From Coleophoma eucalyptorum (Eukaryota > Ascomycota > Leotiomycetes > Helotiales > Dermateaceae), in the NCBI GenBank assembly GCA_026120035.1, contig JALRME010000002.1:620001-684000 (forward strand): a stretch of 64,000 nt of DNA. The letters run 5' to 3'. The notes under the pieces are model-generated. The model searched no databases, was not told where the DNA came from, and saw only the letters and a program-made list of their open reading frames with translations. The position numbers and the translations under genes are program-made. Positions 33,401 to 45,307 of the stretch are shown here, piece after piece (position 1 is the first letter of the stretch; each line of letters opens with the position of its first letter).

Positions 33401-35739
33401 CGTCTTTGAACGTCGATAATCTGAGTTTGTTCATTCAGCTGTTTCTGAAGTTTCGCAACCATACCATCTGCTCCAAGTTCAATCTGCGATTTCATCTCAT
33501 CTCGTTCGGCCATTGCCGAATCGGCAATCTGCCGTGCTTCCACGGCTTCGTCAAGGGCTTGACGGGCTTCGGAGTCAGTGTGTAACTTGTCCAGAAGACT
33601 CTGGACAGTGAAGTTAAGACTCTGTTTGAGGTCCATATCAGGTAGCCTCCTGTCCATAGCAACATAACTAAGCATATTGTCAACCAATTGAAACATACGT
33701 AGCCGCTCTTCTGATTCGTTGTCTCTAATGAGAAGAAGGTGCTGCATAGCAGATACGAAGTAATCTTGCGTTCGGCTTCCCCCAACCTTCTGCATGATAG
33801 CATCAACAATCTGAGCTGGGTCGTTGAGGTCTTTGACTTCTCCTTCAACGCTGTCTTTCATACTACTATTCTCACGCTCCAACAGGTCCTCGTAGTCGAT
33901 GGCTTCATTGGCACGGTAGCGTTCGATTTGCTTGTCTATCACGTCGTATTGGAACCCTTCCATCTTCGTCAGAAGACGCTTGATTCCGCATGCTGTAAAC
34001 TGTGCTCTGATATGGACTCGGAGCTGCAGGTCCCTTTCTGGTGCATCAACCACCATGTTGATCAGAAACAAGGTAGCAACAGCATATTCCATCAGCAGGT
34101 TTTCCATCCCAATACCTCCGCTTCGAAGTTCTTCACTGGCGCCAACCATGCTACCCATTTTGCCTCGACCGTCGACAGTGACTTCAACAACACGCATCCA
34201 TGAATCGAAACGTCCGTTTTCGCCATTTTGAGTTTTGACAGCATCCATTGCCTGGATCACCTTGAGATGTCCTTGTCCATCTGCCCAATGACACAAAAAG
34301 GTCAACACCTCGCTGACAAGCTTGCGAGTGGTTAAGCGTGGTGATATAAGGCATGTTACCAAAGCCACGATAACTTGCTGGTGGTTCAATGCATCATCTG
34401 CGCCAAACTTATTGTTCATCAGCGATTTCAAACACTTCAAAATATCGTATTCTCGGTCGAGGTCTTTGTCCTTAGTTGAGCCCTCTGCTGGGGCTGGCCC
34501 TTGAGCTTGTCGTCGGTTGAGTTTCCCAAGCACATTTGTGAGTGCAACCTGACCTTGGCATTCCACGAATGTTTTGACCCACGAAATAGGCTGTGTTCGT
34601 AGGCTTACAGCTAGACTTTGCAGCTGTTTTGTGGTTATGCTGTTGTCCATAACCTTTTTCACAAACCACTCAGGCGTACCCTCCTCTTCTGCATTTGCAA
34701 GCATTTCCATAGCACTTCCAAACTGTCCCGTCTGTCTGCTTGCTGTCGTCCTCCTCTTCTGCTCTCCCTGCCATTCCGTTAGGCGATCCTGATGAACTAA
34801 AGTCCACTTCTTCTCAGGTAAATATGCCATCATCTGCCTTCGTGCCTGTTCCGGGAGATTGTGCCATCCTCTTTTCTGCATCAAAGCTAAGAACTGCTCC
34901 TCGATAACCCTCTCGTCCGTCGGTTTCGCAAGGTTGAATCCATCTGGAGAAAATGATGCCGTGGAAGTGAATCCTCCCGAACTGTGTTGTGGGAATTTAG
35001 TCATGCGGTTTCCTTCTCTTGTTGCGTGGGAAGGCGAGAGAGAATTGTTCGAATAAGAACCTTGCATAGCTGTCCGCGACGAACTTCCAGACGAAAACAC
35101 GCTCGATCGCTCTGTGCCCGAGTCTTCAAAAGAATTACGGCCATATGATGAGTTATTGGTAGAGTAGGAGTCATATCTAGAATTATGCGCGCCATTGTTA
35201 GTGCTCGTGACGCTGCCGCGTCTTGGGCCCCACTGCTGGAGTTGTGTGCGGCTGCCAGTTGATGCCATTGTCTGGTTATTAACAGGAGGGGGTCGCGGCC
35301 CTGACGGATGTGAGCTGCCATTTGGTGAAGCTGAGGGATCGAAGGAAGGATATTGATGGAAATCTCCCCCTCCTTTATTCAGGTGGTGCGGTAAAGGTTC
35401 TCGTCGTACAGGTAGTTGGTCACCTCTTGGAAGGTACTCCACAGGTATGGGAGTCTTGCTGTCGGCCGGCATACTTTCGTAGGGTATTGATGTGATAACG
35501 CCCGACATCATAGCAATTCCTGACGAATCCGCGCCAGGCGTAATGGGTCTGTCTATTGACGCAATTGAAGAGCCACGGGTATGCCGTGATGTTCGTGAGC
35601 CGGTGGAGACTGGCTTGTCGAGATCTCCTCCCAAATATTTGCCCTCGTCACTAACATTTCTCTTGTCCTTCTTACTGCTTCGCGAGAAGAAAGACTTGCT
35701 AGCAGAAGACTGCCTGGATTTGCTGTCGCCTGTCGACAT
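30433..35739 (-). CDS. sepA: Formin (Bni1/SepA type)
   Basis: Two exons, 35739-32112 and 32063-30433, joined over a 48-base intron (GTACGTAG donor, AAACAG acceptor). The total is 1752 residues, exactly in phase. The intron lies in the FH2 domain and the join reads NFQISLAKFSSYPVEKVVQMIIHC. The start MSTGDSKSRQSS at 35739 is the second in-frame ATG; the first, 42 bases upstream, is in a less likely context. Order: Ser-rich N-region; Rho-binding/FH3 region (VIEEQFLALMQKRGWHNLPEQARRQMM at about 275 onward, to about 720); coiled coil (about 760-860); a Gly run (about 910); FH1 with four proline runs (about 1016-1103); FH2 (about 1120-1530), with LKALHWEKVDTPV at its start; and a charged C-tail with SSLLEKLRAA-like and RRRRA elements, possibly the autoinhibitory region. 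Formins nucleate actin cables and the septal ring. Filamentous fungi usually have one, and SepA controls polarity and septation. Confidence 0.95.
32434..32660. repeat. GGT/GGA-rich tract encoding the formin FH1 proline runs
   Basis: Four blocks of GGTGGN triplets on the plus strand encode the poly-Pro runs of the formin on the minus strand. Runs of 8 to 13 Pro are split by short Gly/Ala/Phe spacers. Profilin-binding is the known role. The triplet repeats are prone to length change and the G-rich strand could form quadruplex structures. Confidence 0.85.
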
Positions 35740-36858
35740 GATAGCTATGTGGAGCAAGCAGTTTCGGGAATTCCAATGCAAAGGTTGTTCCTTTCCTGGC
35801 CCTGGACTCAGTTGTAATGCACTGTCCTCGAAAGGTTGCGGTTGTTGTCATCTGTGTATCAGTTTCGCCTTGGTGTCATCATGCTTCGAGGATAGATGGA
35901 AAGGCGGATAAAGCACCTTTGGCTGGCGTTTTCAGACGTCTGCATGGAGCACCATGTTAGCATAATTCCACCAGCACCCGTGAGACTCCCGATGCCATTG
36001 CACCCTGCTGGCACAAGTAGGAATTGGACTTCAGGTAAACATACTCGGAATCGTTCGTCCTTTTTCCCTCCTTCTTGCGCTCGAAATTGACGATGTCGCG
36101 ATTACTGCTGTTGTCCTGTTGCGCAAAGGAACTGAAGTAAAGGGTTGACTCGTATCGCAAGCCGATTGCCTGCCGATAGGGTATTGCTCTAGTGACAACG
36201 CTGAAACGTCGAGGTCGGGGGATTCCAGCACATAAAACACTTTGGAGGGGAAGAGTCGAGATCCTAAGCAGCAGCACAGACGGCAAATGGATGGATGCAG
36301 CGTAGGACACCAAATGAGCGACAGGTTTCTGCAGAGCACAGAGATAAAAGCAGAACGTGGACGTGAAGATGGACACGGCGTCCCAGAGCTCAACCTGCCC
36401 AAATATTGCCTGGTACCCTCGTCGTCGTCGTCGGCGTCGTTCTGCGCGGTTGCGGCAATAGTGCTTGGGAGGTTGATGGTACCCCTAAGAGGCGCACCCC
36501 TGACATTGCAAGCCACCTCTTGCCAAAAATAGAATAGCCTCGATTCTTTAATGATACAACCGCCGACAGGCACGACATGTCGCAATATACGAGGCATCTT
36601 AATAGTCATCGGCAATTTTAATCTGCATCTTTCGTTCTTATAGGATTGATTGATTTGACATGACTACAGGAAACACTGCTCTTGATTCTTATTGAATCTT
36701 CTTAACTTGGGTGCGGCGTCGCCATCCTACTTGATTTCAGCCAACTCAACAGACGACGTCAGCAGCGTCCTTGTTGAGCTTGGCGAAAAGTCTACCAGGC
36801 CGAGTATATCTTCCTTGATCTGCCCTTCACGCAGACACTGCTGGATACATCTTCCACC
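35740..36858. other. Divergent promoter region, formin and membrane-protein gene, 1.1 kb
   Basis: Separates the formin start (35739, minus) from the plus-strand gene starting at 36859. A CGTCGTCGTCGTCGG run lies at about 36420-36435. A 194-codon minus-strand frame at 36031-36615 is not called (see rejected list). Confidence 0.5.
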
Positions 36859-37381
36859 ATGGGTGCGACGTGGTCTTTACTCAAGGTATCAGGAAGTCTT
36901 GTTTCTGGGACCGTGGACCAACCCACTAACACATTCTCTCTAGACTCTCGTTATTCCCGCGCTGATCTCGCTCATTCTTTACCTTCTCATTTCGTTCGTG
37001 ATTGTGCCTGTGTGGAGGCGGTATCGAGCCCGCTATGGCCAGTATCTTCCGGTTGATGCTATCTCAACTCGAACTACGTCTCTGCGACAGCGTATACAGG
37101 ATGCGATCGCCCGTACGCTTGTTCCTTCGTCTTGGAGAGCAGACCTTGAACGACATCGGTATCCTATGAGTACAGACGGCACCAATAGCGATTTTGACGA
37201 GGAGGAGGGAGAGGAACTTTACGAAGTTGATGATCGTCGGAGAGAGGCTCTATCATTGGATGCGCGTCGCGGAAGAGATGATGATGACAGACGCTTGAGC
37301 CGGGATCTTGAGGAAGGCTTCAAAGATGATAGTAGTGACGATGAAGATGAGGAGCGACCAGGCAGGTCTACGTCACGATAG
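36859..37381 (+). CDS. Small single-pass membrane protein with acidic tail
   Basis: Two exons, 36859-36885 and 36944-37381. The 58-base intron has GTATCA donor, CACTAAC branch and CTCTCTAG acceptor. The total is 154 residues. The first nine residues, MGATWSLLK, are alone in exon 1. Exon 2 opens with a membrane segment (TLVIPALISLILYLLISFVIV) followed by PVWRRYRARYGQYLPV, a basic juxtamembrane stretch. The rest is hydrophilic, with a highly acidic/Arg C-tail (DEEEGEELYEVDDRRREAL, DSSDDEDEERPGR). The positive-inside rule puts the tail in the cytoplasm. I do not know a function; the layout is common among conserved filamentous-fungal proteins of unknown role. No signal-peptidase site is seen, so the segment is probably a signal anchor. 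Confidence 0.78.
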
Positions 37382-37534
37382 GCAACAAAAATCTCATTCC
37401 GATTTAATCCCTGAACGCCCGGAAGTGCTCTTTAACAATGTGCTCAAGTCAAGCAGGGTATCTCCTCCCACCACGCTGAATATCATTTGACAAACTCCAA
37501 CCACAATCCAAGCTCAAGGCTCACAAACAGACTG

Positions 37535-38041
37535 TCAGCATTTTCCTATCTTCTGGCCCGCATTATAATGTCTCCAGATCGTCTCGACATCAAGAGCATA
37601 GTTTATTCTCAAAGCCTTGATCCTGTCGTCACTACTTTCGAGGGTCTTGGTACAAAACCCTCCAAACGGCGTCGACAAGAAATCGGCTAGTCCTATCAAA
37701 GCCTGCTCTTGGGCATCCAACCTGAACCTCAGCATCTTCAAACATTCAAGGACTGTCTCATCGATGTCCCCTCTGCACTGGGAACATTCCTCGGATATCC
37801 CTTGCCCCTGGAAGACTCGCGTTGTTGACGGCCCCGGGTGTGGCATGACTAGATGTCCGCATTTTGGATATACCATTGATCGACGGCAGGTCGGACAGTC
37901 CTGGTTTGGAGATTCGATTTCAAGCCATCTGATAATGCAGATGCTGCCAAAGGTGTGAGAACAAGGTAGTACTGACTCTACCTCGATTGTGCCGTCAGAT
38001 CTTGAGCAACCTATAGTCTCGTTGCATATGCTGCAGTTCAT
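37535..38041 (-). CDS. RING-H2 finger protein
   Basis: A single exon of 168 residues. The RING starts at the N-terminus: CSICNETI, then LPCSHTFGSICIIRWLE, then CPTCRRSM. This gives the C-x2-C ... C-x-H-x(4)-C-x2-W ... C-x2-C spacing of RING-H2/RING E3 ubiquitin ligases. A second set of Cys and His (YPKCGHLVMPH, CSQCRG) may bind another zinc or just be a variable tail. The end has FLSTPFGGF and IKALRINYALDVETIWRHYNAGQ, with no known domain. No transmembrane segment. Its end faces the end of the small membrane-protein gene (154 bases between stops). Substrates unknown. Many short ascomycete RING proteins of this form are lineage-restricted. Confidence 0.82.
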   Translation of the reverse strand: MNCSICNETIGCSRSDGTIEVESVLPCSHTFGSICIIRWLEIESPNQDCPTCRRSMVYPKCGHLVMPHPGPSTTRVFQGQGISEECSQCRGDIDETVLECLKMLRFRLDAQEQALIGLADFLSTPFGGFCTKTLESSDDRIKALRINYALDVETIWRHYNAGQKIGKC

Positions 38042-41000
38042 TGTTGCGTGCGTTTTGGGCTAGGTCGTTAAAACAGCTTCCTTGAATGATAAAGCTCCGG
38101 TCGACCGTTCAATTGTCTAGCAGTAGGTGGGAATAAAGATCCCGGAAGTAAAGCAGACAGACCGTTCTTTATACCAAGGGCAATAGTTCTTAAATGGTCT
38201 GAGGTAGGGTGCTATGTTCTCACACACCATCTTTATTTAGCCCAGCCTATAGATTCATTAATTTGCACCATTAAAATTACCCGAGCTTAGCTCTCTCAGA
38301 TCACACTTACTCACCACTTTATTTTGGATCCGACTGTGTCTGAGAGTACTACTGTCCAATCCCTTCTCTCGCGTGGTCCGAGGCTTCTGCAAATGTTCCG
38401 CTATGGCTTTCCCTCTTAGTTCTTTCTTCATTTACGTTGGCTGACCTAGGCGATCTCGGAAGAGTGCTCGGCTACGCCCTTAATACTTTCGAGCTCCCAT
38501 GCCACTTTGCCGAACTTGACGTTTTTTTCTAGATAAGGTGCAAAGCACAACTAGAACTCGAGAAGGCGTGGTGATGATTACCACCGTCCTTTAAGGTATT
38601 CATATTCCAGTGCCTGCTTTCGACAAGTGCACGCGATGTTCTGGTCTTAAGAAATCCCACAATTCTGTCGCGGTGGCAATTAAACAAAACAAAGCATACG
38701 CGGTCAGAGTCGTGCGCCCATCGAGAGCCCCAGCAATGGCATACACCATACGAAGTCACCATGACTTTACAATTGGCTCCGCCAAACCAAATGTTCTCGG
38801 GCTCGCCTTTCATGTATACTGTTGTTCCAATGTGGAAATTACGACCAATTTGCAGACATCTCTGGTAAATCATATAATCATAAGAGATCTTTACTAGAAT
38901 CTCACATATCCTTCTAAGTATCCCTCCAGCATTCCTGTCATAAGTTGTCACTCCATGTGACTTGATCTGCCTCGTGAGGAAGACTAGTTAGTACTTATAC
39001 TTCAAGACATTGCAAGGCTATTTCACATGCCAGAAGCGTATTAGTAAGCCTGCGCCGTGCTAGGTGGTGGAGTGTCAGTAAGCCTGGCTGCACGCACACA
39101 GGAACAAGTAATTCTGAATGGATATCATCTGTCATATTTCATCCCTTCTCTCGACATCCAGCACGTGCTCTCGTAAAACGTTATGTCTCATGCTCCATGT
39201 GGTATCCTACCTATCCTCAGCTGACCGTTTAAACCTGTCATATGAGCGCAAGTATGGAAGGGGTATGAAAAGCTTCTTGATCTCGACCAAATAAACAGCT
39301 AAGTCTTTCTGTATTAGAACGCAAGGACTTTTGATTTAGAACTTGCGGTCGCAACGACACTAAGACATAATTCAGAGCTACGCGACAACTGAATACCTAC
39401 TAATAACAAACCCAAATGCACAACTGTCTTGGGACAATTGTGGCCCGATGACCTTTCAATTACGATCTGCACATTGTCAAGCTCTGGCTACCAAGGCGAT
39501 TTAGCTGAAGGTGCCATATCTTTTATTTAGCTAACTATGCCCCAACCCTTTTGAAAAGAATCGGATAAAGGAGCATACTGCAGCTGTAAAAATGCTGCTT
39601 GATGCCAAGTGAGCATCAAGTGGGTATCAAGTGGGTGAATATAAGCAGACAGACAACTGGGAGTTTTGACGGAACTCTCTCTTTATCCTTACCCCGCCTC
39701 CAAGATCTGAGATCCGAGACACCTCCAAACCCATTATCAGGCTAAGGTGTTCTAAAAGTCCTCGCATACTTACTACGATGATTTAAAAACTTGCTCCCTT
39801 GAACTAATTAGGAGCTTTGTGCCCTTCCAAATCTACCTTGGAGCGATTTAACATTCTTGCTACTGTGAAATAGCCACAAAAAGATCCAATTAATAAAACG
39901 CGGCGAGCTTCAGATTTCCCATGTCAAAGAGTGTGGAGCACCGACCCTTGCGCACCATCGCATACACACATTCTACGCCTGAACACCTGGCAGGTCCCGA
40001 TTAGTCGACTAAGCCAAGTTGAAACCGGGAAAATTATGAAATAGCTAAGGGTGTGACAAGGAGAGTATGCCTGACAACAAAAGTGATTGTTGAATTGAAG
40101 CGAATATAACAGTGGTCGTTGTTAGAAAAAGCTAGGGAGCCAAGGACGGTTGAATCGGATGACGTGCAAGTTGACCCATCTATCGGATTCTTCCGAGACT
40201 AAGTTGTCTTCAAGTTTGCCAAGTTTACCTGGCGTAGAAAGAGGAGCAGGTGATATGTTTGAAAGTTTGAATCGACTGGTACGTCCGTGATCATTTTGCA
40301 CGTGCAGAATAAGGAACTTTAAACTGCTGAAACGATTCGGAGCGGTAAAAAGAAGATAGTCTGAGCGCCTTGGCTCCTCGTATCCATGGATAACTTGAAC
40401 ATAACTAAAGCCGAAGGCTGATAAAATTCGAGCAATGAATGAGAACGGTATATGTGATCGATCGCTCGATTAATCCATACTAACTGTTGGTATAGCTCTT
40501 ATTTCAACTGTAAAGACAGGTCAAAATCGTGAGGTAAAAATATAGATGATTCTTCTAAGTGAGTGTGATGGAGGTCTTATAGATACACCTATTTGGTATC
40601 GATTCAACCTAATACAATCATAGTGTTTGCATCCGAGCGCAAACACAGGCACATGCAGGTGGTGTAACGATATTCCAACACTAACAAATACTGATGTAAA
40701 AAAGTGAATAAAAGCCACGACTGAGCTAAAGCTAAAGACCATGTAAATACCATACTATTAGTTCTTCCTCACCTTTAAGTAGCGCCACCTTTTGGGTTCT
40801 TCCATTTCATTCCAATTGTTAGAAGTGATGACCTATTTATTTCTCTCATAATTTGTTTACATGTTGCACTTGATGAACCGTCTCTGATCCAGTGAACTAA
40901 ATAACGAGCCTGGAGTTCAGTACGACGCTTAACCATATCACTCCAAATTTGGAATTACGTAATAATTTTTGGTATCCTTATTCGCAAAATTTAATATTGG

Positions 41001-41901
41001 GTTATTACTGGCTTTGGTTGGATCTGAATACCGCTTCTCGAAACCGTCACCTACAGGCCGCGGCTTTGGCCACAAACTCTAAAACAGCTATACAAGAAAT
41101 TGTTGAGGGAGAGAGAATCTACAAGTAGTTATAAATTGCTCCGCTTTGCATGCACGTAGAATACTGCTACAGTTGTCAGCAGGATGCTGCTCGCTTAACC
41201 ATCTACAAAGCCAATTATTCATAGCTATTTCTATCAGGAAGCTTGAAGATACCTTTTTACATTTAGATCTCTAGCGGATGTTGTTTTATTTTCAAGGCTC
41301 CGCTTCCAAATATTAGGGATGCTTGCTTATCTTTCTAGCATATCTAGTACACTTGAAATTGCTAAGTGAAGGCTGGCTCAATAGTAATAACATGAAGATA
41401 AGCTATGCGCTGACAGCCGAATATATGCTTTACTTTGTCATTTTTGCCTTGAGCCAGGATCCCATCTATAAAATAGTTGCTTATGAGTAAGAAGACATTC
41501 TTTTTCTCCTCTTGATAATTGGCTACATTCTCAAAATTCATATTCAGCGAAAATGGCAACAAGGACATTCCAGCAGAGTTTTATAGGAATCATTCTTCTA
41601 ACACAGATGGACTGACTTATATTGGTCAATACTTTAGCCGAGTAGCACAAGATGGATCATATCACAAGTGGTGATGGCTACTCGCTTCTGAAGATTCGCC
41701 TCTTCAAGTCTGTAAGTTCACCTTTTCGTCTTCGGCTCCTTAGCCTCGAGAAAGTCTTGTTGACATACGCGTGCCTAAAATTCTTGTTCTGCACATTAGC
41801 CTGTTGCTTTTAGTTTCGCTGTCAGATAAATTTTGGCTGTCATCCTGATAACACGCGCAACAGAAACTTCTGAACACCCAGCCAAAGGGCAGCGGGACAA
41901 A
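38042..41901. other. Gene-free stretch, 3.9 kb, AT-rich in its right part
   Basis: No convincing gene. A 140-codon minus-strand frame at 38529-38951 lacks any family feature. From about 39.3 to 41.6 kb the sequence becomes AT-rich with many stops in all frames. The last few hundred bases probably contain the promoter and 5' leader of the gene called at 41902. A small direct repeat is listed separately. Confidence 0.5.
39613..39637. repeat. Short direct repeat, (G/T)ATCAAGTGGGT
   Basis: Two tandem copies, 12 bases each, after a diverged first copy (AAGTGAGCATCAAGTG). Sits in gene-free DNA. No function apparent. Confidence 0.6.
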
Positions 41902-43724
41902 ATGGGTGACCAAACATCTCCCAGGTTTTCTAGTGGTAATGGGAAGAGGCGGGGACTCGCAATTCCCACCCACCCAAATACTCCTGCTGCTATGGGAGTT
42001 GGGGAGGATGGGGCTTCGAGACCAGCATCGGTAAGTACAGATTCATGATTTTATATCTCATCGAGACCATTACAGCTAGGAAGGTATCGAAATCAACATC
42101 AATACATATGCGTATTAGGTTGAGATGCATTGTTATCGGGGGAATTGATATATATCAATGGTATTTCACCTTCATCCGGCTCGCCTGAGCTTCTGACTTG
42201 AGCCAATTAAGTCTCGGTTTCAGCCTGCTATATCTTGACAGCAATGCTAGATATTCCAGCCGATGAATCATTCCATGTTATCTTGGACTTTCAGTAGCCA
42301 AGTGGAACTTGCGACCAAGACGGACTTAAAGCAAAAGCTAACACATCAACCAGCAAAAATACTTCCGGGCGAGTCAGGGCAAACAAGAGGCCGTACAGTA
42401 CCCGGGAGGAACAGTCATGGTTTTCGGGCCAGAAGTGAGAGGCCATATATGATATTTTAAGACGCTTACTGATATTTCACAGGATGAAACCTACAGATAT
42501 GAGCCAGAATATGCATTTTTTGAGCAAATCCTTGAAGTAGACAATGCAGTACGCGAAATGAAAGAGAGCCGCAGAGGTCTCAATACAAGTCAGGACTCCT
42601 TCTATAACTTCCGAAGCAGTCATCCTCAAACCTACGCCCCTGGTGAAGCGAAGTGTTTACCAAGTAGACAAGTTCCAATGTATGAATCACGATCATACTA
42701 CCATAATCAACAGCGAGCACCAACATCAAGGAGAGAGCAGGCAGTCACACGACATAATAGCGCCATGCAGCAAGGCAATGAATTTGCGGCACATTATCGT
42801 AGAAATAACAGACAGAGAGGCCAGCGTGGCTTTCACAAAGGCAAGAGGATATCACGAGGAAGATCGTATGCAAAATTTAGAGAAAGATATTCAGGCTATC
42901 GCGCGCGCTCTGGTCACCAAGAGTCGATACGCGATAGTAGCAGTACAGGCCTGACGGATAGAGTCACCGACAACCACCCCAGATACTTCTTTGACAAGGA
43001 CCTCCTTGATCCACCAAAGATGCCCTTTGATATACAGCCAGAATGCGATACCAACACAAGACAAATATGGAATTCTCAAAGCTCTCGTTCTCTTAGACAA
43101 GATGGGACAAACATTTCAGGGAGATACTCTCTACCTGAGCTACAACACCGTCTGTCGGACGGATACAGACCAAACTATGGGCCATACGACAACTTCACTC
43201 AGCCAAAATCTTCTTTGATTAGCACTAACCCCCCTGTTAGTACAAGAGTTCAGCCTATTCAAGAAACTTTTTATTTAAGTCAAGACCCTTACGATCATCT
43301 CTTTCAGCAACCATCTTCTTCGCAGAGCAGTTATTTTCCTTCTAGAAGTGGATTTTATTCAGTCCAACAAGCTCATGGCTCCAGTCAAGAATCATACAGC
43401 CCCGCTCTTCAGCAACCTGCTCTTCACAGAACAGTCGACCATTTGCTTATTGGAAACGAAATCCATACAACTCTACCAACTCCTGGTATTAGTCAGGGAC
43501 CATACGGTCACTTGCTGTCGCAGCCTTATGCCCCACAATATGTAGGAGCTCAACAGAACTCTGCTTTTGTTCCTCTTGCTACCACTTACAATGCTTTTGG
43601 TATCCAAACCCTTATTTCTAATCACCATGGCTATCATGATCGTAGTGGTGGTCATCATCATAATCATGTGGCTAATTGTCGGACTGGTCTCCCAGAAGAA
43701 GCCCAGCTGATCAGATGTTCTTAA
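41902..43724 (+). CDS. Unrecognised Gln/Arg/Ser/Tyr-rich protein
   Basis: Proposed exons 41902-42030, 42354-42434 and 42483-43724 close in phase at 483 residues. The middle exon is supported by a CTAACAC branch and AACCAG acceptor on one side and a GTGAGA donor on the other. It joins to read VMVFGPEDETYRYEPEYAFFEQ. The first intron (323 bases) is long for this window and may hide a further exon, and the true 5' end is uncertain. I know no family. The N-part has one ordered-looking stretch (YRYEPEYAFFEQILEVDNAVREM). A basic RG/RGR region follows (GQRGFHKGKRISRGRSYAKFRERY), as in RNA-binding disordered proteins. The last 200 residues are Gln/Ser/Tyr/Pro-rich repeats without exact period, ending in a His/Gly-rich tail. 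It may be a lineage-specific, mostly disordered protein. Confidence 0.6.
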
Positions 43725-44104
43725 CGTTGATACATTGAGGATTCTCTGGTTGTTGAGTATGTTTGATCATTGCAAGAGGGATATCCGGGACATGAATATC
43801 ACGTTGTTTTCAAGGTCTTGGGCTTGGGCTATGGGGGTTATTTTTATATGTACAAGATCATAACGGGACGGCCGGCACTTTTTCGGGTTTGGGGATATCT
43901 GGGTTTCATAGAAATTGTAATACAAATGTATAAATGTAGAAGTATTTGCCATGCAGACATGTTTTTAATGTGTTTTAAAAGTGAAGTGAAGAGAGGAAAC
44001 ATGAGGTTGGCTTTAGGTTGAACTCGGCTGCATCCGACGCTAGAGATCTTGATGGCGTGAAACTATCAATCGCAAACATCACCGCAAAGTGATTGAGAAC
44101 CAAA
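43725..44104. other. Intergenic, 0.38 kb
   Basis: 3' flank of the disordered-protein gene and HUS1 promoter. No gene features beyond these are visible. Confidence 0.4.
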
Positions 44105-45307
44105 ATGCGCTTCAAAACGTCTGTCCGGAATATTAATACATTCACAAGTAAGAAGGCTTCTTGCGTCAGTGAATCAGCTAACAGGTCATCATAGAACTTA
44201 CAGCTTCTTTGTCGTCTCTTGGCAAAGTCGCGTGGGTGCGACTGGATGATGACAATGTTCGATTTACCATAATTCCAGAGTCTGGAACTCAGGTATGGGC
44301 GTAAGTGAGAGACTCTTGTTTCTAGATGATACACTGACCACAAGAAGCTCTCTATCTATAGACTCCATATTTGAAGACTACACGATCCAATCTGCGATCG
44401 AAAATAATACCATCAATCTCGAGTTACCCCTCCCACCCCTCTATCGCGCTCTGAAGTCCGCATTCAACGCGTCGTCTGCCTCGATTCGACTTACTAAGAA
44501 AGATGGCGTACCAGTTCTCTCTCTCACTATCATCACAAATACAATCAGTGGTGGCAGCAACGCAAATGGCTTTTTAAACGGTGCCAACGATGACCCATTT
44601 GGGGAAAACTTTCGCGAGGAGCATTTGGATGCTGGTTCAAGAGATCGAGAAGCTATTATAACGCAGGATATCCCAGTGAGGGTGTTAACCCCCGAGAGTG
44701 TGGAGGGTATTCATGAGCCTAGGGTTAGGGAACCAGATGCTCATGTTTTGCTGCCGTCACTGGTACAGCTTAAAGCTGTCTCGGATCGCTTTACGAAGCT
44801 TGCTATGGCTACCGGAAATGGCACTACAAAGAGTGGTGCTGCAGCACCGAAGCTGGAGCTGAAGGCAAATATGCATGGTAGCCTGAAGCTGAGTATTTCC
44901 ACGGATGCGCTGAACATCGAGAGTGTTTGGACAGGGTTGGAGAATCCTGAATTGGACCCAGGTCAAGTTGAAGATGCGGTTGAGGAACATCCAAGTAGTA
45001 AGCTCAGGGCTGAAGGTCCAGATGCTTGGTCTACAGTCAGAATCGATGGCAGGGATTGGGGGAAGGTACTGAGTGTCGGAAGGCTGGGAGGTCGTGTCAT
45101 TGCATGTAAGACTTTTGTTTCTGGCCATGGACGGATGTAACTAACCTTTTCAGGCTTTGTTAATGAGCATGCTCTGATACTGTATGTGTATCTTGCCAAC
45201 TATGATGAGTCTGGCGAGGAGTCAGTGTTGACTGTAAGTTCACCGCCGCTTTGTGCTGGGTCATACTGACGTTAATCCAGTACTACATATCATCTTTCAG
45301 TTTATAA
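44105..45307 (+). CDS. HUS1: HUS1 checkpoint clamp subunit (9-1-1 complex)
   Basis: Five exons: 44105-44147, 44195-44300, 44345-45105, 45154-45233 and 45281-45307. All phases agree and the product has 338 residues. The joins restore the family's N-terminus: MRFKTSVRNINTFT then KLTASLSSLGKVAWVRLDDDNVRFTIIPE, then VWASSLSIDSIFEDYTIQSA. The PCNA-like fold is visible in LYRALKSAF, RLTKKDGVPVLSLTI and DIPVRVL. A C-terminal CFVNEHALILYVYLAN is near the end, as in other Hus1 proteins. With Rad9 and Rad1 it forms the DNA-damage clamp loaded by Rad17-RFC in the nucleus. A Gly/Asn insertion at about 125-150 (after TNTISGG) and a low-complexity loop before WSTVRIDGRDWGK are typical fungal variations. 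First three exons are short and easy to miss. Confidence 0.95.

Noticed and set aside
36031..36615. A 194-codon minus-strand frame between the formin and the small membrane-protein gene
   Set aside because: No domain, an odd composition and no family resemblance. It lies in a promoter/leader region, so I treat it as chance.
38529..38951. A 140-codon minus-strand frame
   Set aside because: Cys/His-rich in places but no zinc-finger spacing, no signal peptide and no recognisable family.
41652..41715. Possible upstream first exon (MDHITSGDGYSLL...) of the disordered-protein gene
   Set aside because: Good GTAAGT donor, but the phase does not fit the acceptor before 41869, so I start the gene at 41902 and leave the 5' end open.
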